Part shown: positions 1-7,876 of the stretch, piece by piece | Layout of the letters: every line of letters starts with the position of its first letter | Position numbering within the stretch: the first letter of the stretch is position 1 | Assembly: GCA_016282015.1 (NCBI GenBank) | Contig: JAEEJS010000070.1 | Coordinates: 1 to 36,037 of the forward strand | Direction: 5' to 3' | Source: Bacteroidales bacterium | GTDB taxonomy: Bacteria > Bacteroidota > Bacteroidia > Bacteroidales > F082 | DNA: 36,037 nucleotides | Position numbers and translations under genes: made by a program | The notes under the pieces: model-generated | Databases searched by the model: none | The model's input: only the letters and a program-made list of their open reading frames with translations | Told to the model about the DNA's origin: nothing

Positions 1-62
1 CAGCTGGTTAGAGTACCGGATTGTGGTTCCGTGGGTCGTGGGTTCGAATCCCACCTTCTACC
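1..62 (+). tRNA. tRNA-His (GTG), 5' end cut off by the window
   Basis: The visible part begins inside the D arm. The anticodon loop TTGTGGT at 21-27 carries GTG (23-25), read as histidine. The T arm is a perfect 5-bp stem (38-42 with 50-54) around TTCGAAT. The 3' acceptor strand is 55-61 and the discriminator is C62, as expected for tRNA-His. No CCA is encoded. The acceptor 5' strand lies outside the window. Confidence 0.93.
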
Positions 63-63
63 C

Positions 64-873
64 TCAAACTTGAACATCTCTTAACGCTTCGTTGAGAGAT
101 GTTTTTTTATCCGTCGACTCGTTTCTCTTCTTGATAATCAAGGCACAAGCCACCTGGAAGTCGCCTGCCGGGAAGTGTTTGGTGTAAGAGCCGGGCACCA
201 CCACCGAGCGGGCAGGTACCACGCCTTTGTATTCCTTAATCTCAGGACCTGTCACATCCAGAATCTTGGTCGACTGTGTGATGACGGTGTTGGCGCCAAG
301 CACAGCCTCCTCTTCTATCCTCACACCCTCAACCACAATGCAGCGAGAGCCTATGAAACAGTTGTCTTCTATGATGACAGGGGCAGCCTGCACCGGCTCG
401 AGCACTCCGCCTATTCCCACGCCTCCGCTAAGGTGCACGTTTTTGCCTATCTGAGCGCACGAACCCACTGTGGCCCAAGTGTCGACCATGGTGCCGCTGT
501 CGACGTAGGCACCTATATTAATATACGATGGCATCAACACCGCGCCACGGTTTATGAAAGCGCCGTAACGCACTGTGGCCGGAGGCACAACGCGCACGCC
601 AGCCTGCTCGAAACCGCCCTTTAACGGAATCTTGTCATAATATTCAAAGATGCCGCTCTTGGACACCTCCATGTCGTTAATCGGGAAAAACATGATGACG
701 GCCTTTTTCAGCCACTCGTTCACAACCCACTGACCGTCAAGCTTTTCAGCTATACGTATCTCACCTTTGTCGAGCTTATTAACAACCTCGCGAATTGCCT
801 CGCGTGTCTCGCCTTTTGCCAGCAACGAGCGGTCGTCCCATGCTCTTTCGATAATGCTCTGCAAATCTTTCAT
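64..873 (-). CDS. dapD: Tetrahydrodipicolinate N-succinyltransferase
   Basis: This cytoplasmic enzyme succinylates tetrahydrodipicolinate in the succinylase branch of lysine and meso-diaminopimelate synthesis. The start chosen is the ATG at 873 (MKDLQSIIERAW), which matches where the family begins; the frame stays open 13 codons further upstream, but those residues look non-coding. The protein has 269 residues, a normal length. The middle shows left-handed beta-helix hexapeptide repeats (GAFINRGAVLMPS, NIGAYVDSGTMVDTWATVG, ENCFIGSRCIVVEGV-like) and the C-terminus has the conserved KRNESTDKKTSLNEALR. It stands alone, converging on tRNA-His, whose terminator is embedded in its last codons. No other lysine gene is in the window. 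Confidence 0.95.
   Translation of the reverse strand: MKDLQSIIERAWDDRSLLAKGETREAIREVVNKLDKGEIRIAEKLDGQWVVNEWLKKAVIMFFPINDMEVSKSGIFEYYDKIPLKGGFEQAGVRVVPPATVRYGAFINRGAVLMPSYINIGAYVDSGTMVDTWATVGSCAQIGKNVHLSGGVGIGGVLEPVQAAPVIIEDNCFIGSRCIVVEGVRIEEEAVLGANTVITQSTKILDVTGPEIKEYKGVVPARSVVVPGSYTKHFPAGDFQVACALIIKKRNESTDKKTSLNEALRDVQV
73..109 (+). terminator. Intrinsic terminator of tRNA-His, inside dapD
   Basis: Bases 73-85 pair with 91-103 as a 13-bp stem with one wobble and a 5-nt loop, followed by a T run on the plus strand. It sits 11 bases after the tRNA. The same bases encode the last residues of the opposing dapD. On the minus strand the stem has no T run after it, so it should act on the tRNA transcript only. 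Confidence 0.8.
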
Positions 874-949
874 CTTTACAAATTTTCGCAAAGATAATAA
901 TTTTATCGTCATTTCGACCGAAGTGGAGAAATCTCATCCAAAAAATTTA

Positions 950-957
950 TATATTTG
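950..957 (+). promoter_or_regulatory. Bacteroidota -7 element for the ABC permease
   Basis: TATATTTG matches the TAnnTTTG element of the Bacteroidota primary sigma factor. It lies 14 bases before the start codon, implying a very short leader. No clear -33 TTG is visible. Confidence 0.5.
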
Positions 958-971
958 CAAAAAATCACGAG

Positions 972-2063
972 ATGAAAAACGACGAGATTCTTTCTCCCGG
1001 TCAGATTGCCTGGCGACGTTTCAAAAAGAACGTCTCCGGTATGATTTCGTTGGTTTTCATAGTGTTATGCGCCTTGATGGCTATATTCGCATATTTCATC
1101 ATTCCCGACAACACCCCTGACGCCAACACCCAAATTCTGGAAATCTCAACCCAGAAACCCGGCTTCGAGGTCGATATGCTGCTGGTGAACAAGCCCACCA
1201 AGGTGGAGAAAGTCGGATTTTTCAAGAAACTGTGGAACGGACAGCCTTCGCCCTACCGGCAGATCCCGTTCGACTCCCTGAAAGTTGAAGAAAACACTAC
1301 AACAGTTTATATTTTCAACCCTGAGCGCTGCGGCAGCGCGACCGAAGAGGTGATAAACAACAGCATGCTGCCCGCAAACCCAGTGGTTCACCGTAAGTAT
1401 TACCTTGGCACCGACCAGTTCGGACGCGACTTCCTGAGCCGCCTCGTCCTCGGCACCCGCATCAGCTTCAGCGTAGGCTTCATAGCGGTGCTGCTCTCGG
1501 TGGTAATCGGCCTGTTTGTAGGCGGACTCGGCGGCTTCTTCCGTGGCCGGGTGGACGACGTGGTGATGTGGTTTATAAACGTGATATGGTCATTGCCCAC
1601 TCTGCTGATTGTCATAGCGATAACCTTCGCTCTCGGCAAGGGCGTCGTGCAGGTGTTCATAGCTGTAGGTCTCACCATGTGGGTAGAAGTGGCCCGTGTG
1701 ACGCGCGGCCAGATACTGTCCATTCGTGAAACCACCTTCGTCGAGGCTGGCCGCGCGTTAGGTTTCCGCAACGCAAGGATAATAATCCGTCACATCATCC
1801 CCAACATACTCAACCCCATCATCGTCATCTCGGCAGCCAACTTCGCCACCGCCATCTTGCTTGAGGCAGGCTTGAGTTTCTTGGGAATAGGCGTGCAGCC
1901 GCCCATGCCGTCTTGGGGATCGATGATTAAGGAAAACTACGCCTACATCATTCTCAACGATGCCTATCTGGCCATTCTGCCCGGCATAGCCATCATGCTT
2001 CTGGTGCTGGCCTTCATGCTCATGGGCAACGCCCTGCGCGAGGCCCTCAACGTGAAAAAATAA
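972..2063 (+). CDS. ABC transporter permease, DppC/OppC family
   Basis: Inner-membrane permease subunit of a peptide/nickel-type ABC importer. Residues 1-45 hold the OppC-type N-terminus and first membrane helix (IAWRRFKKNVSGMISLVF). About 85 residues of soluble, probably periplasmic sequence follow, longer than in the E. coli proteins. The core starts with the family signature YYLGTDQFGRDFLSRL, then the transmembrane domain with the EAA loop (EAGRALGFRNARIIIRHIIPN-like) that contacts the ATPase, and ends in GNALREALN. Length is 363 residues. No partner permease, binding protein or ATPase gene lies nearby, so the substrate cannot be inferred. Confidence 0.88.
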   Translation: MKNDEILSPGQIAWRRFKKNVSGMISLVFIVLCALMAIFAYFIIPDNTPDANTQILEISTQKPGFEVDMLLVNKPTKVEKVGFFKKLWNGQPSPYRQIPFDSLKVEENTTTVYIFNPERCGSATEEVINNSMLPANPVVHRKYYLGTDQFGRDFLSRLVLGTRISFSVGFIAVLLSVVIGLFVGGLGGFFRGRVDDVVMWFINVIWSLPTLLIVIAITFALGKGVVQVFIAVGLTMWVEVARVTRGQILSIRETTFVEAGRALGFRNARIIIRHIIPNILNPIIVISAANFATAILLEAGLSFLGIGVQPPMPSWGSMIKENYAYIILNDAYLAILPGIAIMLLVLAFMLMGNALREALNVKK

Positions 2064-2101
2064 TATTTTTCATTATTAATATAAGGTGTAAAAATTTTTT
2101 G

Positions 2102-2109
2102 TACCTTTG
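2102..2109 (+). promoter_or_regulatory. -7 element of tRNA-Leu/tig promoter
   Basis: TACCTTTG fits TAnnTTTG exactly and ends 18 bases before the tRNA-Leu gene. It is the only such element seen before tig, so it probably serves the tRNA and the tig-clpP-clpX genes together. Confidence 0.6.
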
Positions 2110-2127
2110 CACCCTCAAAATTTACGG

Positions 2128-2209
2128 GCGGATGTGGCGTAATTGGCAGCCGCGCCAGACTTAGGATCTGGTTCCGTAAGGAGTATGGGTTCGAGTCCCT
2201 TCATCCGCA
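2128..2209 (+). tRNA. tRNA-Leu (TAG)
   Basis: Acceptor strands GCGGATG (2128-2134) and CATCCGC (2202-2208) pair fully, with discriminator A2209. The anticodon arm CCAGA/TCTGG (2155-2159, 2167-2171) encloses CTTAGGA with anticodon TAG at 2162-2164. The long variable arm is typical of class II tRNA-Leu. CCA is not encoded. tig begins 24 bases downstream with no terminator or promoter element between them. Confidence 0.96.
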
Positions 2210-2233
2210 CAAATAATTAACAATCAATAAGAA

Positions 2234-3466
2234 ATGAAAACAACACAGACAGCTAAAGGCGACCTTCTCGCCACAATTCAGATTGACATCGAAAAAGCCG
2301 ATTATGCAGAAGATGTAAAAAAAGAGTTAAAGAATTATCAACACAAAGCGGTTCTTCCAGGTTTCCGTCAGGGCAAAGTGCCATTCGGAATGATTGAGAA
2401 GATGTACGGCACATCAGTTACTTTCGACCAACTGAACAAGAAGGTTTCCGAAGCTCTCAACAAGCATATCCTCGACAACAAGCTCGACATCATGGGTTAC
2501 CCGCTGTCAGATCCTGACAAGCAGCAGCCAACCGATCCTGAGACTCAGGACACCATGAGCTTCTTCTTCGAAGTGGGTCTGAAACCTGAAATCAAAGTCG
2601 AACTCGGCAAAATCGCCATCAACGACTACAACATCAAGGCTTCAGACAAAGAAGTTGACGAGACTATCAAGCGTATCCAGGAAGGCAACAAGAAAGACGA
2701 CAAGCTTCCGGAACTCAACGAAGAGCTCTTCAAGATGATTTTCCCATCAAAGGACATCAAGAACGAGAAAGAATTCCGCAAGGAAGTGGCCACCGAGATG
2801 GAGCGCCAGTATGTGGTTGAGGCCGAGCGTATGTTCCTCAACAACGCTATCGACAAACTCGTCAGCGAGGTGAAGTTCGACATGCCTGACGCATTCCTGA
2901 AACGTTGGATTGTCGCCAACAGCGAAGGCAAAATCAACGCTGAAGACGTCGAAAAGAACTACGACAACGTCTATTCAAAGACCTTCAGATGGCAGCTCAT
3001 CGAAGAGACCATCGCCAAGGCCAACCCAGAGCTCGTCCTCAAAGAGGAAGAACTCCGCGAGTTCGTCACCAAGATGTACTTCGGTCAGCTCGACATCGCC
3101 AACATGGACGATGAGATGAAAGGCCGTCTCAACGGTATAGTCGATTCAGTGTTGAAAGACGAGAACCAGCGCGAGAACATCAAGAACCAGGTCGCCGACA
3201 ATAAAGTCACCGCTTTCCTGAAGAAAGCCATGAAGGTGAAAGTTGTCGACACTGACTACGAAGGTTTCGTAGCAGCAGTGCTTCCAAAGGAAGACAAACC
3301 GGCTGCAAAGAAGACCACCAAGAAAGCCGCTGAAAAGACTGAGGAAAAACCAGCCGAGAAGGCAGAGAAGGCCGAAAAGAAGCCTGCCGCAAAGAAAGCC
3401 GCCGAGAAGGCTGAACCGGCTGCCAAGAAGACAACGGCAAAGAAGACCACCAAGAAAGCTGAATAA
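2234..3466 (+). CDS. tig: Trigger factor lacking the PPIase domain, with Lys-rich tail
   Basis: Ribosome-associated chaperone that binds nascent chains at the exit tunnel. Residues 1-120 form the ribosome-binding domain with the signature LPGFRQGKVP (41-50). In typical members an FKBP-like PPIase domain follows. Here residue ~150 (KRIQEGNKKDDKLPELNEE) runs straight into the C-terminal helical chaperone domain (~160-350), so about 100 residues are absent compared with E. coli and Bacteroides proteins as I recall them. Residues ~352-410 are a low-complexity tail of Lys, Ala, Glu, Pro and Thr (repeated AAKKTTKK, EKAEK), like histone-H1-type tails. Total 410 residues. The stop overlaps the clpP start by one base (TAATG), indicating translational coupling. 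Confidence 0.93.
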   Translation: MKTTQTAKGDLLATIQIDIEKADYAEDVKKELKNYQHKAVLPGFRQGKVPFGMIEKMYGTSVTFDQLNKKVSEALNKHILDNKLDIMGYPLSDPDKQQPTDPETQDTMSFFFEVGLKPEIKVELGKIAINDYNIKASDKEVDETIKRIQEGNKKDDKLPELNEELFKMIFPSKDIKNEKEFRKEVATEMERQYVVEAERMFLNNAIDKLVSEVKFDMPDAFLKRWIVANSEGKINAEDVEKNYDNVYSKTFRWQLIEETIAKANPELVLKEEELREFVTKMYFGQLDIANMDDEMKGRLNGIVDSVLKDENQRENIKNQVADNKVTAFLKKAMKVKVVDTDYEGFVAAVLPKEDKPAAKKTTKKAAEKTEEKPAEKAEKAEKKPAAKKAAEKAEPAAKKTTAKKTTKKAE

Positions 3467-4137
3467 TGAACACAAACACAGAATTCTATAAATACGCCAC
3501 CAAGCACCGTGGCATCAACGCGTTGGGACTTGAGAAGTACGCCAACACCATCACCGACTACATCTCCCCTACCATCATAGAGGAGCGTCAGTTGAATGTG
3601 GCTCAGATGGACGTATTCTCACGCCTCATGATGGACCGCATCATCTTCCTGGGCGACCAGATTGACGACTATGTGGCCAACATCATACAGGCTCAGCTGC
3701 TCTTCCTGGAGTCAGCCGACCCAAAGCGTGACATCCAGATATATCTGAACTCACCTGGCGGCTCGGTATATGCAGGTCTCGGCATCTACGACACCATGCA
3801 GTTTATCCAGCCTGATGTGGCAACCATATGCACCGGCATGGCGGCATCCATGGCTGCAGTGCTCCTGTGCGCCGGTGCCGACGGCAAACGTTCAGCCCTG
3901 AAGCACTCACGCATCATGATTCACCAGCCTATGGGCGGAATGCAGGGTCAGGCCTCGGACATAGAGATCACAGCCCGTGAAATCCAGAAGGTGAAGAAAG
4001 AACTTTACGAAATCATCGCCCTCCACACCAAACAGCCTTACGACAAGGTGTGGGCCGACGCCGACCGCGACCATTGGATGTCGTCAGAGGAAGCCAAGGA
4101 GTACGGCATGATTGACGAAGTGCTTATCAAGAAATAG
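3466..4137 (+). CDS. clpP: ATP-dependent Clp protease proteolytic subunit
   Basis: Serine peptidase (family S14) that forms the 14-subunit chamber used by ClpX. The catalytic triad can be placed by alignment: Ser128 in GMAASMA, His153 in MIHQPMGG and Asp202 in ADRDH. The segment NSPGGSVYAGLGIYDTMQF is the conserved oligomer and substrate-binding region. Length is 223 residues, with an N-terminal extension of about 30 residues over E. coli ClpP, as is usual in Bacteroidota; part may be removed by processing. It overlaps tig by one base and precedes clpX by 45 bases, so the three genes are probably one operon. Confidence 0.97.
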   Translation: MNTNTEFYKYATKHRGINALGLEKYANTITDYISPTIIEERQLNVAQMDVFSRLMMDRIIFLGDQIDDYVANIIQAQLLFLESADPKRDIQIYLNSPGGSVYAGLGIYDTMQFIQPDVATICTGMAASMAAVLLCAGADGKRSALKHSRIMIHQPMGGMQGQASDIEITAREIQKVKKELYEIIALHTKQPYDKVWADADRDHWMSSEEAKEYGMIDEVLIKK

Positions 4138-4181
4138 TTTAGTCGTTAGTCTTTTGAAGACTAAAAACTGAAGACTGGAAA
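4138..4181. repeat. Heptad-like repeat between clpP and clpX
   Basis: The spacer consists of variations on a 7-bp unit (GTCGTTA, GTCTTTT, GAAGACT, AAAAACT, GAAGACT). Its first 12 bases, TTTAGTCGTTAG, recur exactly at 34913-34924. AGTCTT and AAGACT within it can form a small hairpin around TTG. No promoter is evident for clpX. Confidence 0.55.
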
Positions 4182-4182
4182 A

Positions 4183-5406
4183 ATGTCAAAAAAACAAGAA
4201 AACCACTGTTCTTTCTGCGGTCGCTCGGAGAGCGAGGTCAACATGCTGTTCACTGGCGTCAACGGTTTCATCTGCGACGAATGTGTCAGCCGTGCCAACC
4301 AGATAGTGAATGAGGAGATGGCACACCTCAAGCGTACCGAAATACCCGACTTCAAGCTTCTCAAGCCGCTGGAGATCAAGAATTTCCTTGACCAATACGT
4401 CATCGGACAGGACGCTGCCAAACGCGTTCTGTCGGTGGCTGTCTATAATCATTACAAACGTCTTAACCAGGAGCAGACCAAAGACGATGTTGAAATAGAG
4501 AAATCCAACATCATACTCGTGGGTGAAACCGGTACCGGTAAGACTTTGTTAGCCAAGACCATAGCCCGCATGCTCAATGTCCCGTTCGCCATTGCCGACG
4601 CCACTGTCCTCACCGAGGCCGGTTACGTGGGTGAAGACGTCGAGAACATACTGGTCAAGCTGCTCCAGGCCGCCGACTACGACGTGGCAGCAGCCGAGCG
4701 CGGCATAGTTTTCATTGACGAACTCGACAAGATAGCGCGCAAGGGCGACAACCCGAGCATCACACGCGACGTGTCGGGCGAAGGAGTGCAGCAGGCCATG
4801 CTTAAGCTTCTGGAAGGCACAGTGGTAAACGTACCGCCACAAGGAGGCCGCAAGCACCCCGAGCAGAAAATGATTCAGGTCAACACCAAAGACATACTCT
4901 TCATAGCAGGCGGCGCCTTCGACGGCATAGACAAGATTATCGCCAGCCGCGTGGGCACCAGCACCATAGGCTACGGCTCCGATATCAAGCAGCAGATCGA
5001 CCGTGACAACCTGTTGCAGTATATCGCCCCGTCCGACCTGAAAAAGTACGGTCTTATTCCCGAAATCATAGGCCGCTTCCCTATCCTCACCTATCTCAAC
5101 CCATTGGACCGCGGCACCTTGAAGCGCATTCTGACCGAGCCTAAAAACGCCATCACCAAACAGTTTACCAAACTGTTCGCCATGGACGACATCAAGTTGA
5201 CGATAAAAGATGATGTTTTGGATTTCATAGTCGACAAGAGCATAGAATTCAAACTCGGCGCCCGCGGACTGCGTTCCATTTTGGAAGCAATACTCAACGA
5301 CGCCATGTTCGAAATGCCGTCATCCGACTCAAACAAGTTGGTCGTCGACTTGAAATACGCCAAAGAGAAATTCGAAAAATCCAAGATCAACGAATACAGC
5401 ATCTAA
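4183..5406 (+). CDS. clpX: ClpX, ATP-dependent unfoldase of ClpXP
   Basis: AAA+ hexamer that recognises, unfolds and feeds substrates to ClpP. The N-terminal C4 zinc domain is intact (Cys9, Cys12, Cys31, Cys34: CSFC and CDEC). Walker A is GETGTGKT, Walker B is [11 protein letters not shown], and the pore-loop segment [12 protein letters not shown] and sensor region [10 protein letters not shown] are present. The ClpP-docking IGF-like loop appears as IGRFPI. Length is 407 residues, as usual. It is the last gene of the tig-clpP-clpX run and converges with the sugar transferase gene; only a weak 6-bp hairpin (GGAAAG/CTTTCC, 5409-5436) lies between them. Confidence 0.97.
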   Translation: MSKKQENHCSFCGRSESEVNMLFTGVNGFICDECVSRANQIVNEEMAHLKRTEIPDFKLLKPLEIKNFLDQYVIGQDAAKRVLSVAVYNHYKRLNQEQTKDDVEIEKSNIILVGETGTGKTLLAKTIARMLNVPFAIADATVLTEAGYVGEDVENILVKLLQAADYDVAAAERGIVFIDELDKIARKGDNPSITRDVSGEGVQQAMLKLLEGTVVNVPPQGGRKHPEQKMIQVNTKDILFIAGGAFDGIDKIIASRVGTSTIGYGSDIKQQIDRDNLLQYIAPSDLKKYGLIPEIIGRFPILTYLNPLDRGTLKRILTEPKNAITKQFTKLFAMDDIKLTIKDDVLDFIVDKSIEFKLGARGLRSILEAILNDAMFEMPSSDSNKLVVDLKYAKEKFEKSKINEYSI

Positions 5407-5453
5407 CGGAAAGACCTTGGAGTTACTGACCTTTCCAGCGTTTTAACAGGGCA

Positions 5454-6881
5454 TCACTTTCCGCGCCCCTGAATAACTATAAGCACTGTGTAAATCAAAA
5501 TCTTGACATCCACGGCCAGATTCATGTTTTCTATGTAAAGGATGTCGTATTTGAGTCGCTCCACCATCTCATCGACGTTAGACGCATACCCGAACTTCAC
5601 TTCGCCCCAACTGGTTATGCCCGGCTTTATCTTCAAAAGCATGCGATAGTGAGGAGCCTTCTGTACAATCTGGTCGATATAGAACTGACGCTCCGGACGA
5701 TAGCCCACAATCGACATCTTGCCTCCCAGCACTGTGAAAAACTGCGGAATCTCGTCCAAGCGGACCTTACGCATGAATCTGCCCCACTTGGTGACACGCG
5801 GGTCGTCGTCATCCGAAAGCTGAGGTCCCATCTTCTCGGCATCCACATACATGCTGCGGAACTTGAGCATATTGAACGGCTGTCCGTGTTGTCCTATGCG
5901 CTCCTGCTTGTAGAATATAGGACCTGGAGATGACAGCTTCACCATTATGGCTGTAAAGATGTAAACCGGCGACAGCAGCACTATAACCAAAACGGAGGCC
6001 ACTATGTCGAACAAACGCTTTGCCACCTGCTGCCATACCGGCATGGGCTCCGGGGTAATCTGTATCAGAGAAGCGTGCCAGATACCCTCCTGCTTCACGG
6101 CGCCAAACACCAGTTCCTGCATCAGAGGTATAATCTTGACCGTTACATTCGAGCTTTCAAGCTCCACCAGAATCTTGTCGATGGTCTCGGTCTCGGAACG
6201 CTCAATGGCTATGATAACTTCCTCAATGTCGTTCTCTTTGATAACCTTGGCTACGTCTTTGTAATGACCCAAATGAGGGATGTATTTCTGAACCTTGTAA
6301 ACGTCTTTGTCGAACACATTCACAAAGCCGACTATGATGTTTCCAGATGAGAACTTCTGGTTTTTAATCTCCTTGTAAATTGCGCAGGCGTTGCCATTAC
6401 TGCCGATAATCAATGTGTTGAAGCCCAAATCTCCGTTGTGTATGCGCCTTGCTGTGACCGAGGTGATTATCAATCTGCCCAGATAGGTCAGTATGAACTG
6501 CATCATAAACAGGAAGGCGAACAACGAATAATATGTGCGGTAGTCGACTATGGCGTCGTTCAAAATGATGGCGAAGAAAAGCACCGTGGTGCCTATAAGC
6601 GTCACCAGGAAGGTCTGTCCCAGCTCACGCACACGCGACTTCAGGTAAACATTGCGATAGGTGTCGGCCATCATGTAGAGCAAGAGCCAACAAATCGGGA
6701 TAACGATTATTCCCTCCCAAAAATGCCTGTCGTTGGTAATAACACTGAAATCATTGAATATATCGACAAATTCCAGACTTTTGCGGTAACAAAAGAACAC
6801 AAACCACGTAATGACAGAGGCTATCCAGTCCCACAAGACATACCTTAAAGTCTGCTTCCGCTTATTTATTTTCTTAGCCAA
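5454..6881 (-). CDS. Polyprenyl-phosphate sugar-1-phosphate transferase (WcaJ-like)
   Basis: Membrane enzyme that starts surface polysaccharide synthesis by moving a sugar-1-phosphate from a nucleotide sugar to undecaprenyl phosphate. About four to five membrane segments lie in residues 1-145, then a Rossmann-like CoA-binding-type domain (NTLIIGSNGNACAIYKEI, 155-265). The catalytic bacterial sugar transferase domain follows, with KRLFDIVAS, SPGPIFYKQERIG, MLKFRSM, KVRLDEIPQ and MSIVGYRPERQF; the usual VGPRPE has Tyr for the first Pro. The protein ends with KPGITSWGEV and a final hydrophobic segment. Length is 475 residues. The lipoprotein and oxidoreductase genes upstream run in the same direction. 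The exact sugar is unknown. Confidence 0.92.
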   Translation of the reverse strand: MAKKINKRKQTLRYVLWDWIASVITWFVFFCYRKSLEFVDIFNDFSVITNDRHFWEGIIVIPICWLLLYMMADTYRNVYLKSRVRELGQTFLVTLIGTTVLFFAIILNDAIVDYRTYYSLFAFLFMMQFILTYLGRLIITSVTARRIHNGDLGFNTLIIGSNGNACAIYKEIKNQKFSSGNIIVGFVNVFDKDVYKVQKYIPHLGHYKDVAKVIKENDIEEVIIAIERSETETIDKILVELESSNVTVKIIPLMQELVFGAVKQEGIWHASLIQITPEPMPVWQQVAKRLFDIVASVLVIVLLSPVYIFTAIMVKLSSPGPIFYKQERIGQHGQPFNMLKFRSMYVDAEKMGPQLSDDDDPRVTKWGRFMRKVRLDEIPQFFTVLGGKMSIVGYRPERQFYIDQIVQKAPHYRMLLKIKPGITSWGEVKFGYASNVDEMVERLKYDILYIENMNLAVDVKILIYTVLIVIQGRGK

Positions 6882-6893
6882 GATAAAGAGTTT

Positions 6894-7829
6894 CTAATAG
6901 TTTCTTACTAAATATACCAGTTTGACATTATCGAAATAGTAGTCGGCTTCAGTAATCGTGTCCACTATTCCTTTCATATAGAACTTATAATAAAGCGCAT
7001 GATAATTATCCGACAATGTAGGGCTCAGATTGAGATAAATCTTCTTCCAGGTGTCTGATCCCTTGACATAAACCAATTCCTTGTCCACCAATCCATACTG
7101 CGAAGAGAATAGATACATTCCAAACAGGAAATCCTCATCACACTTGTGATCAAGCTCCAAAAGAATATAGTTGCCCGGATCGGGTATGTTGGTAATCTCA
7201 CCGCTCACAAGGCTGAACTTGTGAATGCTGTCGCCCAAGTGAATATGTCCCGACCAATGGTGGTTAATCGGGTCGACCGGGTCCAGCCAAGCGTTGGTGT
7301 CAACATTGTGGTCGACGCGCTGTCTGACAGCATGTGAGAAATTGGTGTCTATGTACAGACGGATGTTATTGACATCCTCAAAATCCTCCATCAGCTGAAA
7401 CTTTAAACTGGTGCTGTCTATGCTGTAATAAGTTGTCAACGGGCTGATGGTATCCACCTTGCCTTCTTTAAGCATCCGTTTGATCTTATAAGGTTTGTAG
7501 CAGGGATATTGGATTCTGGTTGAGGAAATACCGTTCAGCTTGACGCCGGGATAAATCTGCAGATTGTGCTCGCCGTGCTCCAGAATGGGAATCATGGCAT
7601 AAACGCCGTCATTGTGCTGTTTAAGTTCGAAACAACCGTGCAGGTTACCGTCAACATAAACCCAAGCGTCAGTGATGGCATGTGTGGCAGCGCCCTCACG
7701 CTCATAGTCAGTGACTAATGACCACGGTTCTATGCGCAAATACGCGGGAATCTCTTGACTTCCTTTGAATTTGTTACATGAAAAAAACAATAAAAATATT
7801 CCGAATACGAGTAAATATCGTCTTTTCAT
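6894..7829 (-). CDS. Lipoprotein of unknown function in polysaccharide gene set
   Basis: I do not recognise a named family. The start chosen is the ATG at 7829 (MKRRYLLVFGIFLLFFSCNK); a GTG two codons upstream is the alternative. The N-terminus is a clear lipoprotein signal with lipobox LFFSC, so the mature protein should be anchored through that cysteine. The remaining ~290 residues are soluble and beta-rich with many aromatics, ending in a jelly-roll-like pattern (YYFDNVKLVYLV) resembling the carbohydrate-binding-like tails seen in many Bacteroidota surface lipoproteins. The gene ends 12 bases before the sugar transferase starts, and follows the oxidoreductase by 47 bases, so co-transcription is likely. 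Confidence 0.8.
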   Translation of the reverse strand: MKRRYLLVFGIFLLFFSCNKFKGSQEIPAYLRIEPWSLVTDYEREGAATHAITDAWVYVDGNLHGCFELKQHNDGVYAMIPILEHGEHNLQIYPGVKLNGISSTRIQYPCYKPYKIKRMLKEGKVDTISPLTTYYSIDSTSLKFQLMEDFEDVNNIRLYIDTNFSHAVRQRVDHNVDTNAWLDPVDPINHHWSGHIHLGDSIHKFSLVSGEITNIPDPGNYILLELDHKCDEDFLFGMYLFSSQYGLVDKELVYVKGSDTWKKIYLNLSPTLSDNYHALYYKFYMKGIVDTITEADYYFDNVKLVYLVRNY

Positions 7830-7876
7830 AACCACACTTTTTAATCTTAAAACGTGAATTAATACAATTTATTGTA

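Noticed and set aside
175..624. Plus-strand frame of 149 codons inside dapD
   Set aside because: It lies entirely opposite a well-conserved gene, with His/Ala-rich shadow composition.
3146..3507. Long minus-strand frames opposite the end of tig, rich in Leu, Phe and Ser
   Set aside because: They are the mirror image of the lysine-rich tail codons (AAG read as CTT) and have no promoter or start signal.
5409..5436. Terminator between clpX and the sugar transferase
   Set aside because: Only a 6-bp GGAAAG/CTTTCC stem with a long loop and no T run; too weak to list.
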